Below are positions 18,573-28,608 of a stretch of 64,000 nucleotides of DNA, one piece after another. Below the pieces are notes generated by a model. The model made no database searches, was not told the origin of the DNA, and worked only from the letters and a program-made list of their open reading frames with translations. The stretch's first letter is position 1. Each line of letters begins with the position of its first letter. The stretch is from an uncultured Erysipelotrichaceae bacterium. Lineage in GTDB: Bacteria > Bacillota_I > Bacilli_A > Erysipelotrichales > Erysipelotrichaceae. The translations under genes and the position numbers were made by a program. The stretch spans positions 1 through 64,000 of the forward strand of contig CAKUQM010000004.1 in NCBI GenBank assembly GCA_934675465.1, in the 5' to 3' direction.

Positions 18573-20258
18573 TTATTGAAGAATATAGCTGAAATAATCA
18601 GCCTTATCAGGATAGTATTCCAGCATTTTATTGAAGAAATATTCCTTCATTTCATTTGTATACTCACCAACTTGTTCATAGACATATACTTTAACATTGT
18701 ATTTTAAATCAAATTCATTCACTTTTTCAAAATTAGAAGATATTATTTCATCATGCATAATCGCATCGCTAATGATCTTGTACATATGTTGATAATTTTC
18801 ATCCATATAAAGGATAGGATCGCTCAACACAAAGTATTTAATATTACCAAAATCTCTAGGAAAACCATCTCTAATATCAAATATATATGAAACCATATTA
18901 GGAAAATCAACATTAGGCAACAATACATTTCTAATCGCATCATCACAAAATTCATTATTTCCTGTAGCTACATAAGTATAAATACCTTCATCCTTGGAAA
19001 TACCACATAAATAATCTGCTACATCATACAATTCCTCTCTATATGGATTGGGATTAGCCAATCTTTTAGCGGTTGTAAATCCAGGCACTCTAGTTGGAAT
19101 AAATATAAACAATGATTGGAAAAGCAATAATAAAGCAAGTAACATATTAATATACTTATTAGTAATATTTTCAACACCATACACAAATAAGAATAGAATT
19201 GGTAAACAAATAATTAAATAATGATGCAAATCAAATGATTGTGTCATCCAAAACATCATAGTAGGAATTACTAACATAATAAGCAATTGAATTGTTAATA
19301 ATCTATTATTCTTGAATAATTTAATTAATCCACACAAAGAAACAGCACAAATAATTATTGAATAGAAATTGATAACTGCAAGCAACTTTCCCGAATGGTT
19401 ATAGTAAGCATATACCTCAACATTATTTGTAAGCATTACATTTTGTACAAAGCCATTAAAGAAAATCAACAACATCACTAAAGCCAATAAGCCTGATAAA
19501 ACAAATTTAATCGCATAATTTAAGTACTTTTTATTTTGATATCCATTATATATAGCTTTAATCAAATAAGCTAAATAAGCACCCACAAGTGCATATAAAT
19601 ACCATCTTCTTTCAAACATTAAAAGTAAAGTTAAGATATTTAAAATCAAAGTATCTAACCAATTAATCTTTTCAAAATCCGTAAATAAAATAATGATATA
19701 GAAAATCAACAAAGGAAATAAACCTAAACAATCAACTCTTCCATAAAACAATGTTAACCACAATGGATAGAAACCCATAAATACAAACACAGGAATTAGT
19801 TTATTATTAAAGTTTCTATAATACATCAACAACAATAAGATAATTGTTGGAACAAGAAAAACAACAAAGTTAATTACACAATAAAACACATATGAATTAT
19901 TAATCATTAACCCATAAAAATTAAACAACGATGGAAGATAACTATAATCACTATTGTTAATGGTGTTGAATACCTTTGGGAATAATTTAGAAGGTTCTTG
20001 CCAAAAGATCTGAAGCATCTCCAAACTCTTAACATAATAACCCGCGTTATCATAAACATATACTGCATCCTTTTCAAATTGAAAAAAGATTAGAATCCCA
20101 ACAATACCAACTAATAAAATAATTATTAAATTAATTAAGATATTCTTAAAATTCTTCTTAAAAGTATCTAAATATCTGCTTCTTATTACATAAAACAACA
20201 TCCCAAGAACAAATAGGGGATATATCATTATCGAAAGTAATCTAAATACATTATTCAT
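18573..20258 (-). CDS. Multi-membrane GT-C-like glycosyltransferase
   Basis: 561-residue protein with about 12 membrane segments and a soluble C-terminal domain (about 430-560). The first extracytoplasmic loop has VYVYDNAGYYVKSLEML followed by WQEPSKLFPKV, and a later loop has SDYSYLPSLFNFYG; these aromatic-acidic loops are like GT-C enzymes. The C-terminal part has DIRDGFPRDFGNIKYFVLSDP. It sits 2 bases downstream of the 20261 gene in the same direction. Sugar transfer outside the membrane is inferred from shape and context. Confidence 0.7.
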   Translation of the reverse strand: MNNVFRLLSIMIYPLFVLGMLFYVIRSRYLDTFKKNFKNILINLIIILLVGIVGILIFFQFEKDAVYVYDNAGYYVKSLEMLQIFWQEPSKLFPKVFNTINNSDYSYLPSLFNFYGLMINNSYVFYCVINFVVFLVPTIILLLLMYYRNFNNKLIPVFVFMGFYPLWLTLFYGRVDCLGLFPLLIFYIIILFTDFEKINWLDTLILNILTLLLMFERRWYLYALVGAYLAYLIKAIYNGYQNKKYLNYAIKFVLSGLLALVMLLIFFNGFVQNVMLTNNVEVYAYYNHSGKLLAVINFYSIIICAVSLCGLIKLFKNNRLLTIQLLIMLVIPTMMFWMTQSFDLHHYLIICLPILFLFVYGVENITNKYINMLLALLLLFQSLFIFIPTRVPGFTTAKRLANPNPYREELYDVADYLCGISKDEGIYTYVATGNNEFCDDAIRNVLLPNVDFPNMVSYIFDIRDGFPRDFGNIKYFVLSDPILYMDENYQHMYKIISDAIMHDEIISSNFEKVNEFDLKYNVKVYVYEQVGEYTNEMKEYFFNKMLEYYPDKADYFSYILQ

Positions 20259-20260
20259 CT

Positions 20261-21703
20261 TTAACCTCTCTTAGCCAAATATTTAAAGAAAAACGAATCT
20301 TGATAATCATACGCAAAGAATTGATCAGAAATCATCTTAATACTCTCTTCTCTATCATCTCCATTATAATGGGTATCTCCAAAACTATATATTTCATCTC
20401 TAATAATATAATCGGGCCAATTTAAAGTATTATCAACACTTCTATATATTTCAGTAAACGGAGTATAAGCACCAATTAATAAAACAATTACAGTAATAAT
20501 TTTTAACACCTTACCATTATCATATAGGCTTCTAATCACATAATACATAAGCATAAACAAGGCAGGAATAGAAGCTCTCATGCAAAAATTTAGACTTTCA
20601 TCTTGGATAAAAGGAATCAATATCAAAGATAACAATGTTACATAATAATATTCATATCTATTTCTTCCAATCAACAAGAAATAAACAACTACCTCAAGCA
20701 GCATCAACATTAGATATGCCTTATAACTACTATCAAAATACATAAAAGATATATGGAATGCATTGCTTCCTTTTTGACCACAAAAATAAAAGGTACCAAA
20801 AATAACTAACATCAATAAACAAATCGACACATTCTCAAAATTAAATGATTCTTTTATATTCTTAACAAAAATATATAACATATATGGTAACAAACCAAAC
20901 ATAGCCCATGGTGAATACGCAAAGGCTAATGCGCACAAACCTAAAGAATATTCATTAGAATTCAATAAAATAGACATCAGTAACCAAACAGGAACTGATT
21001 GGTTAAAAACCCAAAATAATTGAGTTGTATTAGATGAATATTGATAAAAGAAATCCCCATACCACTCTATATGTTCAATTGTAGGTAAATAATTATTTCT
21101 AATCACAAACCTAATAACATCCAACCCACTAAATAGTATTAAAAGTATTAAAGCTATATATGAACATTTATTAAGCTTTCTATTTATAAAATATAAAACT
21201 AACAACAAACCTAATACAACATAAAAATATAATATTAAGTTACTCACAGACCAACTTAAATTAAATATTTTAGAAATTAAAGCAATAGGCAACCAAAAAA
21301 TATAGTAATAAGAAAAGGCAACCTTATCAGTTCCCAATAAATTAATTACGTAATCAGGTTCCAAGGACAAATCATAAATAACAGGCCAATCATAATTTAT
21401 TAAATCTCTATAGATTGCATTCCTAGCCCAAAAATCATCATTTTGATAAGCAAAACCACCTATACCTGATAGATATACCCAAGCCATTATTAAAACAATA
21501 GCTATAATCCAATAGACAATAGTCTTCTTATCAAATAAATTAATCTTCTTTTTAATTAAAGATAAATATAACTTAAAGAAAAAGTATACAAAAACTATTG
21601 AAAAAAGAATTCCCCATAAGTTTAGGAACGTATTAAAAAACACTAATATAGGAAGAAATAAGTATGTTAAACCTAGAAAAACAAATATTTTATCAAACAA
21701 CAT
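20261..21703 (-). CDS. Multi-membrane GT-C-like glycosyltransferase
   Basis: About 480 residues, roughly 11 hydrophobic segments and a short soluble tail. An acidic first loop has AYQNDDFWARNAIYRDLI, a DD pair in the place typical of GT-C catalytic residues, followed by a loop with LGTDKVAFSYYYIFWLP. I prefer the ATG at 21703, which has AAAGGA 5 bases upstream; the frame is open upstream to a TTG at 21721, inside the preceding gene. It overlaps that gene's TGA stop by 11 bases. Confidence 0.7.
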   Translation of the reverse strand: MLFDKIFVFLGLTYLFLPILVFFNTFLNLWGILFSIVFVYFFFKLYLSLIKKKINLFDKKTIVYWIIAIVLIMAWVYLSGIGGFAYQNDDFWARNAIYRDLINYDWPVIYDLSLEPDYVINLLGTDKVAFSYYYIFWLPIALISKIFNLSWSVSNLILYFYVVLGLLLVLYFINRKLNKCSYIALILLILFSGLDVIRFVIRNNYLPTIEHIEWYGDFFYQYSSNTTQLFWVFNQSVPVWLLMSILLNSNEYSLGLCALAFAYSPWAMFGLLPYMLYIFVKNIKESFNFENVSICLLMLVIFGTFYFCGQKGSNAFHISFMYFDSSYKAYLMLMLLEVVVYFLLIGRNRYEYYYVTLLSLILIPFIQDESLNFCMRASIPALFMLMYYVIRSLYDNGKVLKIITVIVLLIGAYTPFTEIYRSVDNTLNWPDYIIRDEIYSFGDTHYNGDDREESIKMISDQFFAYDYQDSFFFKYLAKRG

Positions 21704-23198
21704 GATTATCCTTTTTATCAAATAAAGAAACTAAACCACAAGCAGCATAAGGAAGCAAATACATAAAGTATTGATAAAGATATATTGCTTTTACTTCCCA
21801 AAGGGCATGAAATAAGAAACCACCTATCACAATAATCATGCCTAGCATTGAATATAAGTTTAATGACTTACTTCTTTTAATCACAAATACAAACAAACCA
21901 AGTGCAATAACACTAGAAACACCATCCCAAAAGATATTTAAAACATCATTTATTCTTCCACCAACAACATTTTTTACAAAATCACTATTATTCAACTCGC
22001 GAAATTGATCAAATGTTTCATATTGAGGATTAGCCCAAGAAGATAAAAACTTTTGACTATAAAAACGCAAAGCTACATTAGGCTTTTCTTTAAAATTATC
22101 TAGCACGCCATCAATAAAGGTTTGCGCACGTTTCTCTGTGAATTCAGGCATATAGCCATTTTCAACATGATACACTTCAAACTCATTAAAATAACCACCG
22201 GGTCTTCTTTGGTCATAATTTAAGCCATAGGCAAACCAACAAATAGTTGGTAATTTAGTATCACTATAGTTAATCTCTGCTCTATTTCCCCAAAACTTTT
22301 GAAGACCACTCGTACCACCATAAACACCCAACAAAGTAAACAATAAAATAAATATTACAAGCAATTGTTTAGTATTAATCACATACAAAATTAATAAGAT
22401 AGCTTCAGCAATAAGAATAATCAAACTATTCTCTTTAATTGAAATGGAACAAATAATGAATAAACTAGAAAGAATCAGATTGAATATCTTTGTATTCTTA
22501 AAATAATCCAAAAGAAACATCACTGATAATAATGCCATCGTGTAAGAAAGGCAATTTCCATATACAAAGAAACTATAGAATACAAATTGCATACTTCCAA
22601 ACATCAACAAAACAAGAACACAATTTATCAATCTATTATTAAAGATATTATTTGTAATTCTATACAAGGCAAAATATCCAATTAATACAAATATTAAATT
22701 AACAATTCTTATCGAATATAAAGCTTTTTCAACACCAAATAATTTAATATGAATAAAAAGATAAGTAACTAAACCCATATTATTTGGATAGACACTTATA
22801 TATGATTTATAACTTAATGGAGCAAGATTACCAATCGCAATATTTTTTGCAGCTCTAAAGCAATTATAGGCATCATCTATTTCCCTTAATTCAATGTCAT
22901 TTACAAATATCCATGCAATACCAACAACGAAAGATACCAATAAAAATATTGATAAAAGATACTTATCTTTAATATGAAAAAAATCTTTTTTAATTAAATA
23001 ATAAGTTAAAAATAATAAAACAAACAAAAACAGGATATTAACTATTGTTATTCCGTTATTGAATGAAACAAGATTACTAATCAATTCGTTTTCCATACGA
23101 ACCGTAAAAAAGATGTTGCCAATTACATACAACAATGTGAACACTCCAAAGAAAAACAACACTATTTTTTTTGAAAATATATTAATAAACTTTATCAT
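21693..23198 (-). CDS. Multi-membrane GT-C-like glycosyltransferase, paralogue of 24779-26275
   Basis: 501-residue protein with about 11-12 hydrophobic segments. After a second helix it has DIELREIDDAYNCFRAAKNI (DD pair in first catalytic loop), then VYPNNMGLVTYLFIHI, LYSIRIVNLIFVLIGYFALY and FGSMQFVFYSFFVYGNCLSY. The same motifs occur in order in the 498-residue protein at 24779-26275, so these are paralogues separated by a Wzy-like gene. The extracytoplasmic loop with LPTICWFAYGLNYD, RRPGGYFNEFEVYHVENGY is also conserved. Probably takes sugars from a polyprenyl-phosphate donor. Confidence 0.75.
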   Translation of the reverse strand: MIKFINIFSKKIVLFFFGVFTLLYVIGNIFFTVRMENELISNLVSFNNGITIVNILFLFVLLFLTYYLIKKDFFHIKDKYLLSIFLLVSFVVGIAWIFVNDIELREIDDAYNCFRAAKNIAIGNLAPLSYKSYISVYPNNMGLVTYLFIHIKLFGVEKALYSIRIVNLIFVLIGYFALYRITNNIFNNRLINCVLVLLMFGSMQFVFYSFFVYGNCLSYTMALLSVMFLLDYFKNTKIFNLILSSLFIICSISIKENSLIILIAEAILLILYVINTKQLLVIFILLFTLLGVYGGTSGLQKFWGNRAEINYSDTKLPTICWFAYGLNYDQRRPGGYFNEFEVYHVENGYMPEFTEKRAQTFIDGVLDNFKEKPNVALRFYSQKFLSSWANPQYETFDQFRELNNSDFVKNVVGGRINDVLNIFWDGVSSVIALGLFVFVIKRSKSLNLYSMLGMIIVIGGFLFHALWEVKAIYLYQYFMYLLPYAACGLVSLFDKKDNHVV

Positions 23199-24750
23199 CT
23201 TTATTAATCCTCAAATTTTTAATTAAGAAGCCCAAACATAAACTTATAAACAACGATGTAGTTAACTCATCGAAAGTATGACCACTTACATAAGAACTGA
23301 TATATCCTAAACATAAAGACATTAATGTGATTATATTAAGATAAGTCCACTTACCTTGTTTGTAACCAAACAATAATTTGATACCACAATAAGCTAATAA
23401 TACAATCCATAATCCCATAGTTAAGACAACACCAACAGGACCATAACTATAGTATTGTTGAACAAAATCTCTCTCAATAAGAATACCACCTCTCATAAAA
23501 GTACCATATCCAAAACCGGTTAACTTTTGAGGCTTAGATAATTCATCCCATTTATATTTAGTAAATATAGTCTCTATTTGTCTGCCATTTACCCTTTCTT
23601 CTAAATCGTAATCAAAAATTAAGTCTACCCAAAACTGTGGATCATGTTCATAACTATACCAAGTAGTGTAATAAATAGGAGGGGTAACATTCATTAAAAA
23701 TTGATAATCCTCAAACATATAAACATAGAAGTCACGCCAAGAATCACTCCATTTTTCAAGTTTATCCGCATCCTTTAATAAATCTTCTCCTTCGGTTCTT
23801 TGTTTCTCATCGCCTTTAATAAAAACATAATCATCTGCATCTATTAATTGATTTTGATAAGCAGGACCATAAGGAATTATCAAAGCACTCATCAAAGTTA
23901 CTAGTAATAAGAAAACAACATAAACTACTTGTAGTTTTTCTTTTTTTAATAACATTAAAAGAATATAAATGCACAACATAGCCACTGGCACTAGAGCACT
24001 ACAATAAGTAGCTAACCTTGTTGATAAGATAATCATTGCTAAACTATGAATAAGGATTAATAAACCAATTAAAGTTTTCTTTATCTTATCTTTCTCTTTA
24101 TAGAAAAAATAATAAAGGAATGGTAAAACCATCAACATTAAAATTCCAATTGTATTTCCTTCTTCAAAAAAGAACTTTGTCGCATATCTTCTTGGATGAT
24201 GCCAAAATCTAGTAAATGGCAAAGAAAACCAACTTATAAAATTATCAATTGTATAACCAACATAAGTAGACTTACCAAAGACAAATAAATTCGAAATAAA
24301 AATCGGCAACGCAGTTACACAAGATAAAGTTATTGATACTTTCTTCAAAACACTTTCTTTAATATCCGATAGATTGAAGACATAAATATAAACCAAAGGG
24401 ATCAACAAAGTTAATGTATAGATAATCTCATCTTTGATGTTGAAATAGAAATTATCAGTTAAATGAATAGAACTTTGTATAACGTTGGCATTTTTACAGT
24501 GTATTAAAAAATAGATTCCAAACAAAATCACATAGATACCAAAGAACACTCCCACTTTTTTCTTGTTTTTTTCATTAAACCAAAAAGCAAGCATCACTAA
24601 AAGCGGTAATACTAAAAAATCAATTATAGTAGTTAATCTAGGAATAGGAAGTTTATCACCAATAAGATAATCTAATTCTATTATTGGATGTAGGGCAACA
24701 ATTATAAATACAAGTATAAATATATTTTCTTTTTTTAATATCTTTCTCAT
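23182..24750 (-). CDS. O-antigen ligase/Wzy-like protein, paralogue of 15530-17092
   Basis: 522-residue membrane protein, about 12 helices with one large middle loop (about 305-400). Shares with the 520-residue protein at 15530-17092 the motifs ALHP, IELDYL, LPIPRLTT, FFEEGNTIGILMLMVLP, STRLATYCSAL, PYGPAYQNQ, FWVDLIFDYDLEERVNGRQ and SGHT. Having two diverged copies in one locus suggests that each handles a different unit or step (polymerisation against ligation). Starts 16 bases before the end of nothing upstream: 28 bases separate it from 24779-26275, and it overlaps the downstream gene by 17 bases. Confidence 0.7.
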   Translation of the reverse strand: MRKILKKENIFILVFIIVALHPIIELDYLIGDKLPIPRLTTIIDFLVLPLLVMLAFWFNEKNKKKVGVFFGIYVILFGIYFLIHCKNANVIQSSIHLTDNFYFNIKDEIIYTLTLLIPLVYIYVFNLSDIKESVLKKVSITLSCVTALPIFISNLFVFGKSTYVGYTIDNFISWFSLPFTRFWHHPRRYATKFFFEEGNTIGILMLMVLPFLYYFFYKEKDKIKKTLIGLLILIHSLAMIILSTRLATYCSALVPVAMLCIYILLMLLKKEKLQVVYVVFLLLVTLMSALIIPYGPAYQNQLIDADDYVFIKGDEKQRTEGEDLLKDADKLEKWSDSWRDFYVYMFEDYQFLMNVTPPIYYTTWYSYEHDPQFWVDLIFDYDLEERVNGRQIETIFTKYKWDELSKPQKLTGFGYGTFMRGGILIERDFVQQYYSYGPVGVVLTMGLWIVLLAYCGIKLLFGYKQGKWTYLNIITLMSLCLGYISSYVSGHTFDELTTSLFISLCLGFLIKNLRINKDDKVY

Positions 24751-24778
24751 CTAAAGAATTATATCATCGACATTGTTT

Positions 24779-26275
24779 TTAATCATTAATTCTGTTAAAC
24801 AACAGCACTATTCCATATGCCGCATATACCAATAGATACATATAATATTGATACAAATAAATCGCTTTTACTTCCCAAATAAAGTGAAAAAAGAAACCAC
24901 CAATTACTATGACTGCAGGCAACATTTGTTTCAAATTGATTTTTTTAAAATTCAATACAAGAAATGATAAAACACCAATAGATACTAAATTAGCAACAGT
25001 ATCCCAAAAATAATTCAAACCTGCATTTATTCTTCCACTAATCACATTTAAAGTGAAACCACTATTATTTAACTCTCTATATTGATCAAAAGCTTCGTAT
25101 TGTGGATTTACCCAGGATACAATAAATTTCTTTAAATAATAAGTAATTCCTGCGATTGGATTCTTTTTAAAATGTTCTAAACACATATTTATAAATGTTT
25201 TAGCTTCAAGGCTTGTATATTCTGCCTTATAACCATTTTCAACATGGAATACTTCAAACTGATTAGTATAATGACCAGGGTTCCTTGGATCATAGTTCAT
25301 ACCATATGCAAGCCAGCATATGGTAGGCAACTTCAATTCATCGTAGTTTACGCCTGCTTTATTTTCCCAATAATGTTGAACTCCTTTAGTTCCAACAAAA
25401 ATTCCACTTAAAGATAAAACTAAAAATAATACGACTAATAATTTTTTATTATCAATAAAATCTAAAATTAGGTAGATTATTTCAGCAATTAAAATAATCA
25501 AACTGTTCATTTTTATCGAAATACTTAAAGCTATACATATTGCTGAAATGATTAAGTTTAACAATTTTCTTTTATCAAAATACTCTAATAACAGCCACAC
25601 AGAAGACAACGATAAAGCATAAGACAAGCAGTTGCCGTAGATAAAAAAGGTATAGAAAACAAACTGCATGCTTCCAAACATCAACATTATCAAGACACAA
25701 TTAAATATTCTATTATTTTTAAATACTAAAGTTCCTATCTTGTATAAAGAATAATAGCCTAGCAAGACAAACGACAAATTAACAATTCTAATTGAATATA
25801 AACAATTATATTCACCGAACAAATAAATATGTAACAAATCGTATGTTACCAATCCTAAGTTATTGGGATAATTACAAATATATGCACCTTGTTTTAGAGA
25901 CGATAACGATCCTTTATAGATTGAGAGTGCAGCATTAAAACAATTATAAGCATCATCACGTTCCTTTAAAATAGGGTCATTTATGAAAATCCATATTAAT
26001 CCTGTTATTAAACACAACAATAAAAATCCTAATAACAAATATTTCTCATTAATATTAAAAAAATTTTTCTTTATCAATAAATATAAAATAAACAAAAAAC
26101 AAATCAATAAAACAATATTAAAAATATTTATGCCGATATTAATACTTTTTTCATAATAGCTAAGATTATTAATCCAATATGTAAACAATATATTACATAT
26201 CGCATATAGCGCACAAAAGAAAGCGAAACAATATTTAACAATGTCATTAGATATTTTAAAAAATAATTTTTTCAT
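24779..26275 (-). CDS. Multi-membrane GT-C-like glycosyltransferase, paralogue of 21693-23198
   Basis: 498-residue protein with about 11-12 hydrophobic segments. DPILKERDDAYNCFNAALSI gives the acidic DD pair; NYPNNLGLVTYDLLHIYLFG, YSIRIVNLSFVLLGYYSLY, FGSMQFVFYTFFIYGNCLSY and LPTICWLAYGMNYDPRNPGH match the paralogue position by position. The pair probably arose by duplication and then diverged through the whole length, unlike the homogenised pair at 11-14.6 kb. Starts 1 base after the end of the 26277 gene. Confidence 0.75.
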   Translation of the reverse strand: MKKLFFKISNDIVKYCFAFFCALYAICNILFTYWINNLSYYEKSINIGINIFNIVLLICFLFILYLLIKKNFFNINEKYLLLGFLLLCLITGLIWIFINDPILKERDDAYNCFNAALSIYKGSLSSLKQGAYICNYPNNLGLVTYDLLHIYLFGEYNCLYSIRIVNLSFVLLGYYSLYKIGTLVFKNNRIFNCVLIMLMFGSMQFVFYTFFIYGNCLSYALSLSSVWLLLEYFDKRKLLNLIISAICIALSISIKMNSLIILIAEIIYLILDFIDNKKLLVVLFLVLSLSGIFVGTKGVQHYWENKAGVNYDELKLPTICWLAYGMNYDPRNPGHYTNQFEVFHVENGYKAEYTSLEAKTFINMCLEHFKKNPIAGITYYLKKFIVSWVNPQYEAFDQYRELNNSGFTLNVISGRINAGLNYFWDTVANLVSIGVLSFLVLNFKKINLKQMLPAVIVIGGFFFHFIWEVKAIYLYQYYMYLLVYAAYGIVLLFNRIND

Positions 26276-26276
26276 A

Positions 26277-28301
26277 CTATCCTCTCAAATAGAATACATC
26301 GTATTGACTTGTACTATATTCGCTCTTTCTATAGCCACATTCTTCTACATAAGAAGATAACTGAATATATTGATTATCATCATCATGAAAGAAAGTATTT
26401 GAATTAACAATCAATATATCATAATCACAATCATCCAAATATTTCTTTAAATTTTCATAATCAGCCACATCGCCCTTTGGCCAGAAATTATCATAGGAAC
26501 TATCATGAGGAAAGAAAATTAGATACAATGCGTAAGTCGTATCATCATATTTTTGATAATCATATCTTTTTTCCTTGCCAAACAAATATGAAGCATCCTT
26601 AATAAACGGACCCATAAAGAAAGTTTGGTTAATAATTTTTGGACTCTTGATATTATAATCATCAATCATTTGTCTAATATTTCTAATCAGCTCTAACTCA
26701 CTATTTTCTATCTTATATATAGAATTATAATCATCATCCGGAATAAAAGTTTCGTGATAATACATTGGGATTTGAATAGTAGATAACACGATAGATACTA
26801 CCAAAACAATGATAGTACCAATCTTCTTAACACCCTTACTTTCTTCTAATAAATAATTAATAAAATATAGAATCGTAAAGTTGTTAATAATAATATCATA
26901 AGTACGATAATAAACCCAGTTTATCTTATTCATAAAAGTACAGGTAAAAGGATTATATATAACAATAATTAAAACCCAGCATAAAATAGAAAACTTTGAT
27001 TTTCTATTCTTAATAAGATAATAAAACATGGTAAACAACAACAAAGGATTAAATAAAATATGCCTAATATCATTAAACATGAAATAGTCAAAAGACATAT
27101 CAGCTATTTCACTATAATTATTAAAGAATGCATTAAAATCAAATAAATTATGGGTAATAGTAAACGACAATACCACCAAAACCAAAGTTGCCAAGGCAAT
27201 AGTTCCATACTTTACTTTGCCATTTCTAAATAGTTTGATAATAAAGTCATTTAAATACCATACAACAACAAATAGTAATAAAACGGCAAGAGGTATATAC
27301 CACTTTTGCCCTAATTTTGTAATCAGGATATTAACAGTTGGCACAAGGCATACAACAACATAATCTTTAATTAAATTATCTTCGCTATCAACAAGCGCAA
27401 AAAACAAACCAAACAAGAAAAATATTAACGCAAAAGTACCAGTAGAGGCGAAGGCACACATGCCTACCATCAACATAAAACTAATATACAAATCTGTTTT
27501 ATCTTTATTCTTGAAATATCTAAACAAGTAAATTGTGCTTAAAGCATGAATCGGCATTCTAAAGTTGTTGCCAATAAAGCCAAAAACATTGTTGTAGTAT
27601 AGATTACCTAAGAACAATACCAACAAACAAAGAAATGAGATATTTAATAACTTATTCTTACTATTAATTTCTTTTATACAAATAATAGATGTCGCAATAA
27701 AGAACATCTCTTGTAGAATTTCAAAAATCCATACAATAGCAGGTAAATATTCAAATGTAACCCCAATCACTTTAAGTACATTTTGTACACCCCACAAGAA
27801 AACACCAATGAAGTAATAATAAGATTGGAAAATATAAGTGATCCATTGCACATCGGTATTTGGATAAGTACCAAAATGAGGATGTAGAGAATTTAATTCA
27901 TGGTTTCCAATATTAAAACTAATTGTATTTACGTAATACAACGTATCAAAACCGTGGGGATCTCCTAGTGTTCTATGGTATGAAATATAGATTTCAAAAG
28001 CCAATAATACAAAAAATAAAATATACAATTTGTAGTCAAATTTATACGAAATCTTCTTAATATTCTTAATTATTAAAATAAGACTTATTATAAATAGCAA
28101 TATATATAGGAATGCTAAAAGATAAAAGTCTCCATTGAATGCTGTGATTGGCCAAGACAGTACATATAGGATAACCATTACCAAGGTAAGACCAATCACA
28201 AAAGAAAAATCTAGTGGTTCTTTCTTAATCTTCAAAAAGAATAAACGGCCAATTAATTCAAAATAAACAAGTAATACAAAAGGTAAAAGAAAATATATCA
28301 T
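26277..28301 (-). CDS. Large multi-membrane glycosyltransferase-like protein, paralogue of 29598-31625
   Basis: 674-residue protein with about 14 hydrophobic segments and a soluble C-terminal domain of about 130 residues that ends SQYDVFYLRG. After about four helices comes RTLGDPHGFDTLYYVNTISFN, then LHPHFGTYPNTDVQWITYIF; the same pattern (TLGETSGFDSTYYLNFIS) is in the 675-residue protein at 29598-31625, and SEIADMSFDYF matches SEVADMTINYF there. AGGAG lies just before the ATG. It is separated from the next upstream gene by a broken MBOAT gene. Role: surface polysaccharide synthesis, inferred. Confidence 0.7.
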   Translation of the reverse strand: MIYFLLPFVLLVYFELIGRLFFLKIKKEPLDFSFVIGLTLVMVILYVLSWPITAFNGDFYLLAFLYILLFIISLILIIKNIKKISYKFDYKLYILFFVLLAFEIYISYHRTLGDPHGFDTLYYVNTISFNIGNHELNSLHPHFGTYPNTDVQWITYIFQSYYYFIGVFLWGVQNVLKVIGVTFEYLPAIVWIFEILQEMFFIATSIICIKEINSKNKLLNISFLCLLVLFLGNLYYNNVFGFIGNNFRMPIHALSTIYLFRYFKNKDKTDLYISFMLMVGMCAFASTGTFALIFFLFGLFFALVDSEDNLIKDYVVVCLVPTVNILITKLGQKWYIPLAVLLLFVVVWYLNDFIIKLFRNGKVKYGTIALATLVLVVLSFTITHNLFDFNAFFNNYSEIADMSFDYFMFNDIRHILFNPLLLFTMFYYLIKNRKSKFSILCWVLIIVIYNPFTCTFMNKINWVYYRTYDIIINNFTILYFINYLLEESKGVKKIGTIIVLVVSIVLSTIQIPMYYHETFIPDDDYNSIYKIENSELELIRNIRQMIDDYNIKSPKIINQTFFMGPFIKDASYLFGKEKRYDYQKYDDTTYALYLIFFPHDSSYDNFWPKGDVADYENLKKYLDDCDYDILIVNSNTFFHDDDNQYIQLSSYVEECGYRKSEYSTSQYDVFYLRG

Positions 28302-28309
28302 CTTAGCTC

Positions 28310-28600
28310 CTAACTACGACAAAGGAATAAACAATAACCATTAAAATATAAGTTGATATAATGTTGACTCACCATAATAATATCAATATTGTACTTATTT
28401 TTTCTATTTAATCCAAATAAATATGTAATCAATATTTCAAATAAAATCAACAACAAGCACAGTCCATCGTTAATTTAATAAAATAATAATGAAAATAATA
28501 AAATCAGTATATTTCTATATTCATTATTTTTAATAATAAGCATAGAAAAAATGAATATAGGTAAAAATATCAAGATAAAAGTTAATGAGTTCAGTTCCAT
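28310..28600 (-). pseudogene. Broken MBOAT-family O-acyltransferase N-terminus
   Basis: From the ATG at 28600 the minus strand reads MELNSLTFILIFLPIFIF, then KNNEYRNILILLFSLLFY, then TAA (28475-28477). In the same frame it continues INDGLCLLLILFEILITYLF, GLNRKNKYNIDI and ends at a TAG (28310-28312). SSLTFLF-FLPI, KYRNLLLL-SLLFY, and LLLILF-ILI-YLFG are the opening motifs of AlgI/DltB-type membrane-bound O-acyltransferases, which run to about 450 residues. Only about 95 codons remain, with one in-frame stop. It fills the 307-base gap between the GT8 gene and the 26277 gene. An acyl decoration of the polymer may have been lost. Confidence 0.75.
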
Positions 28601-28608
28601 TTTTAATG

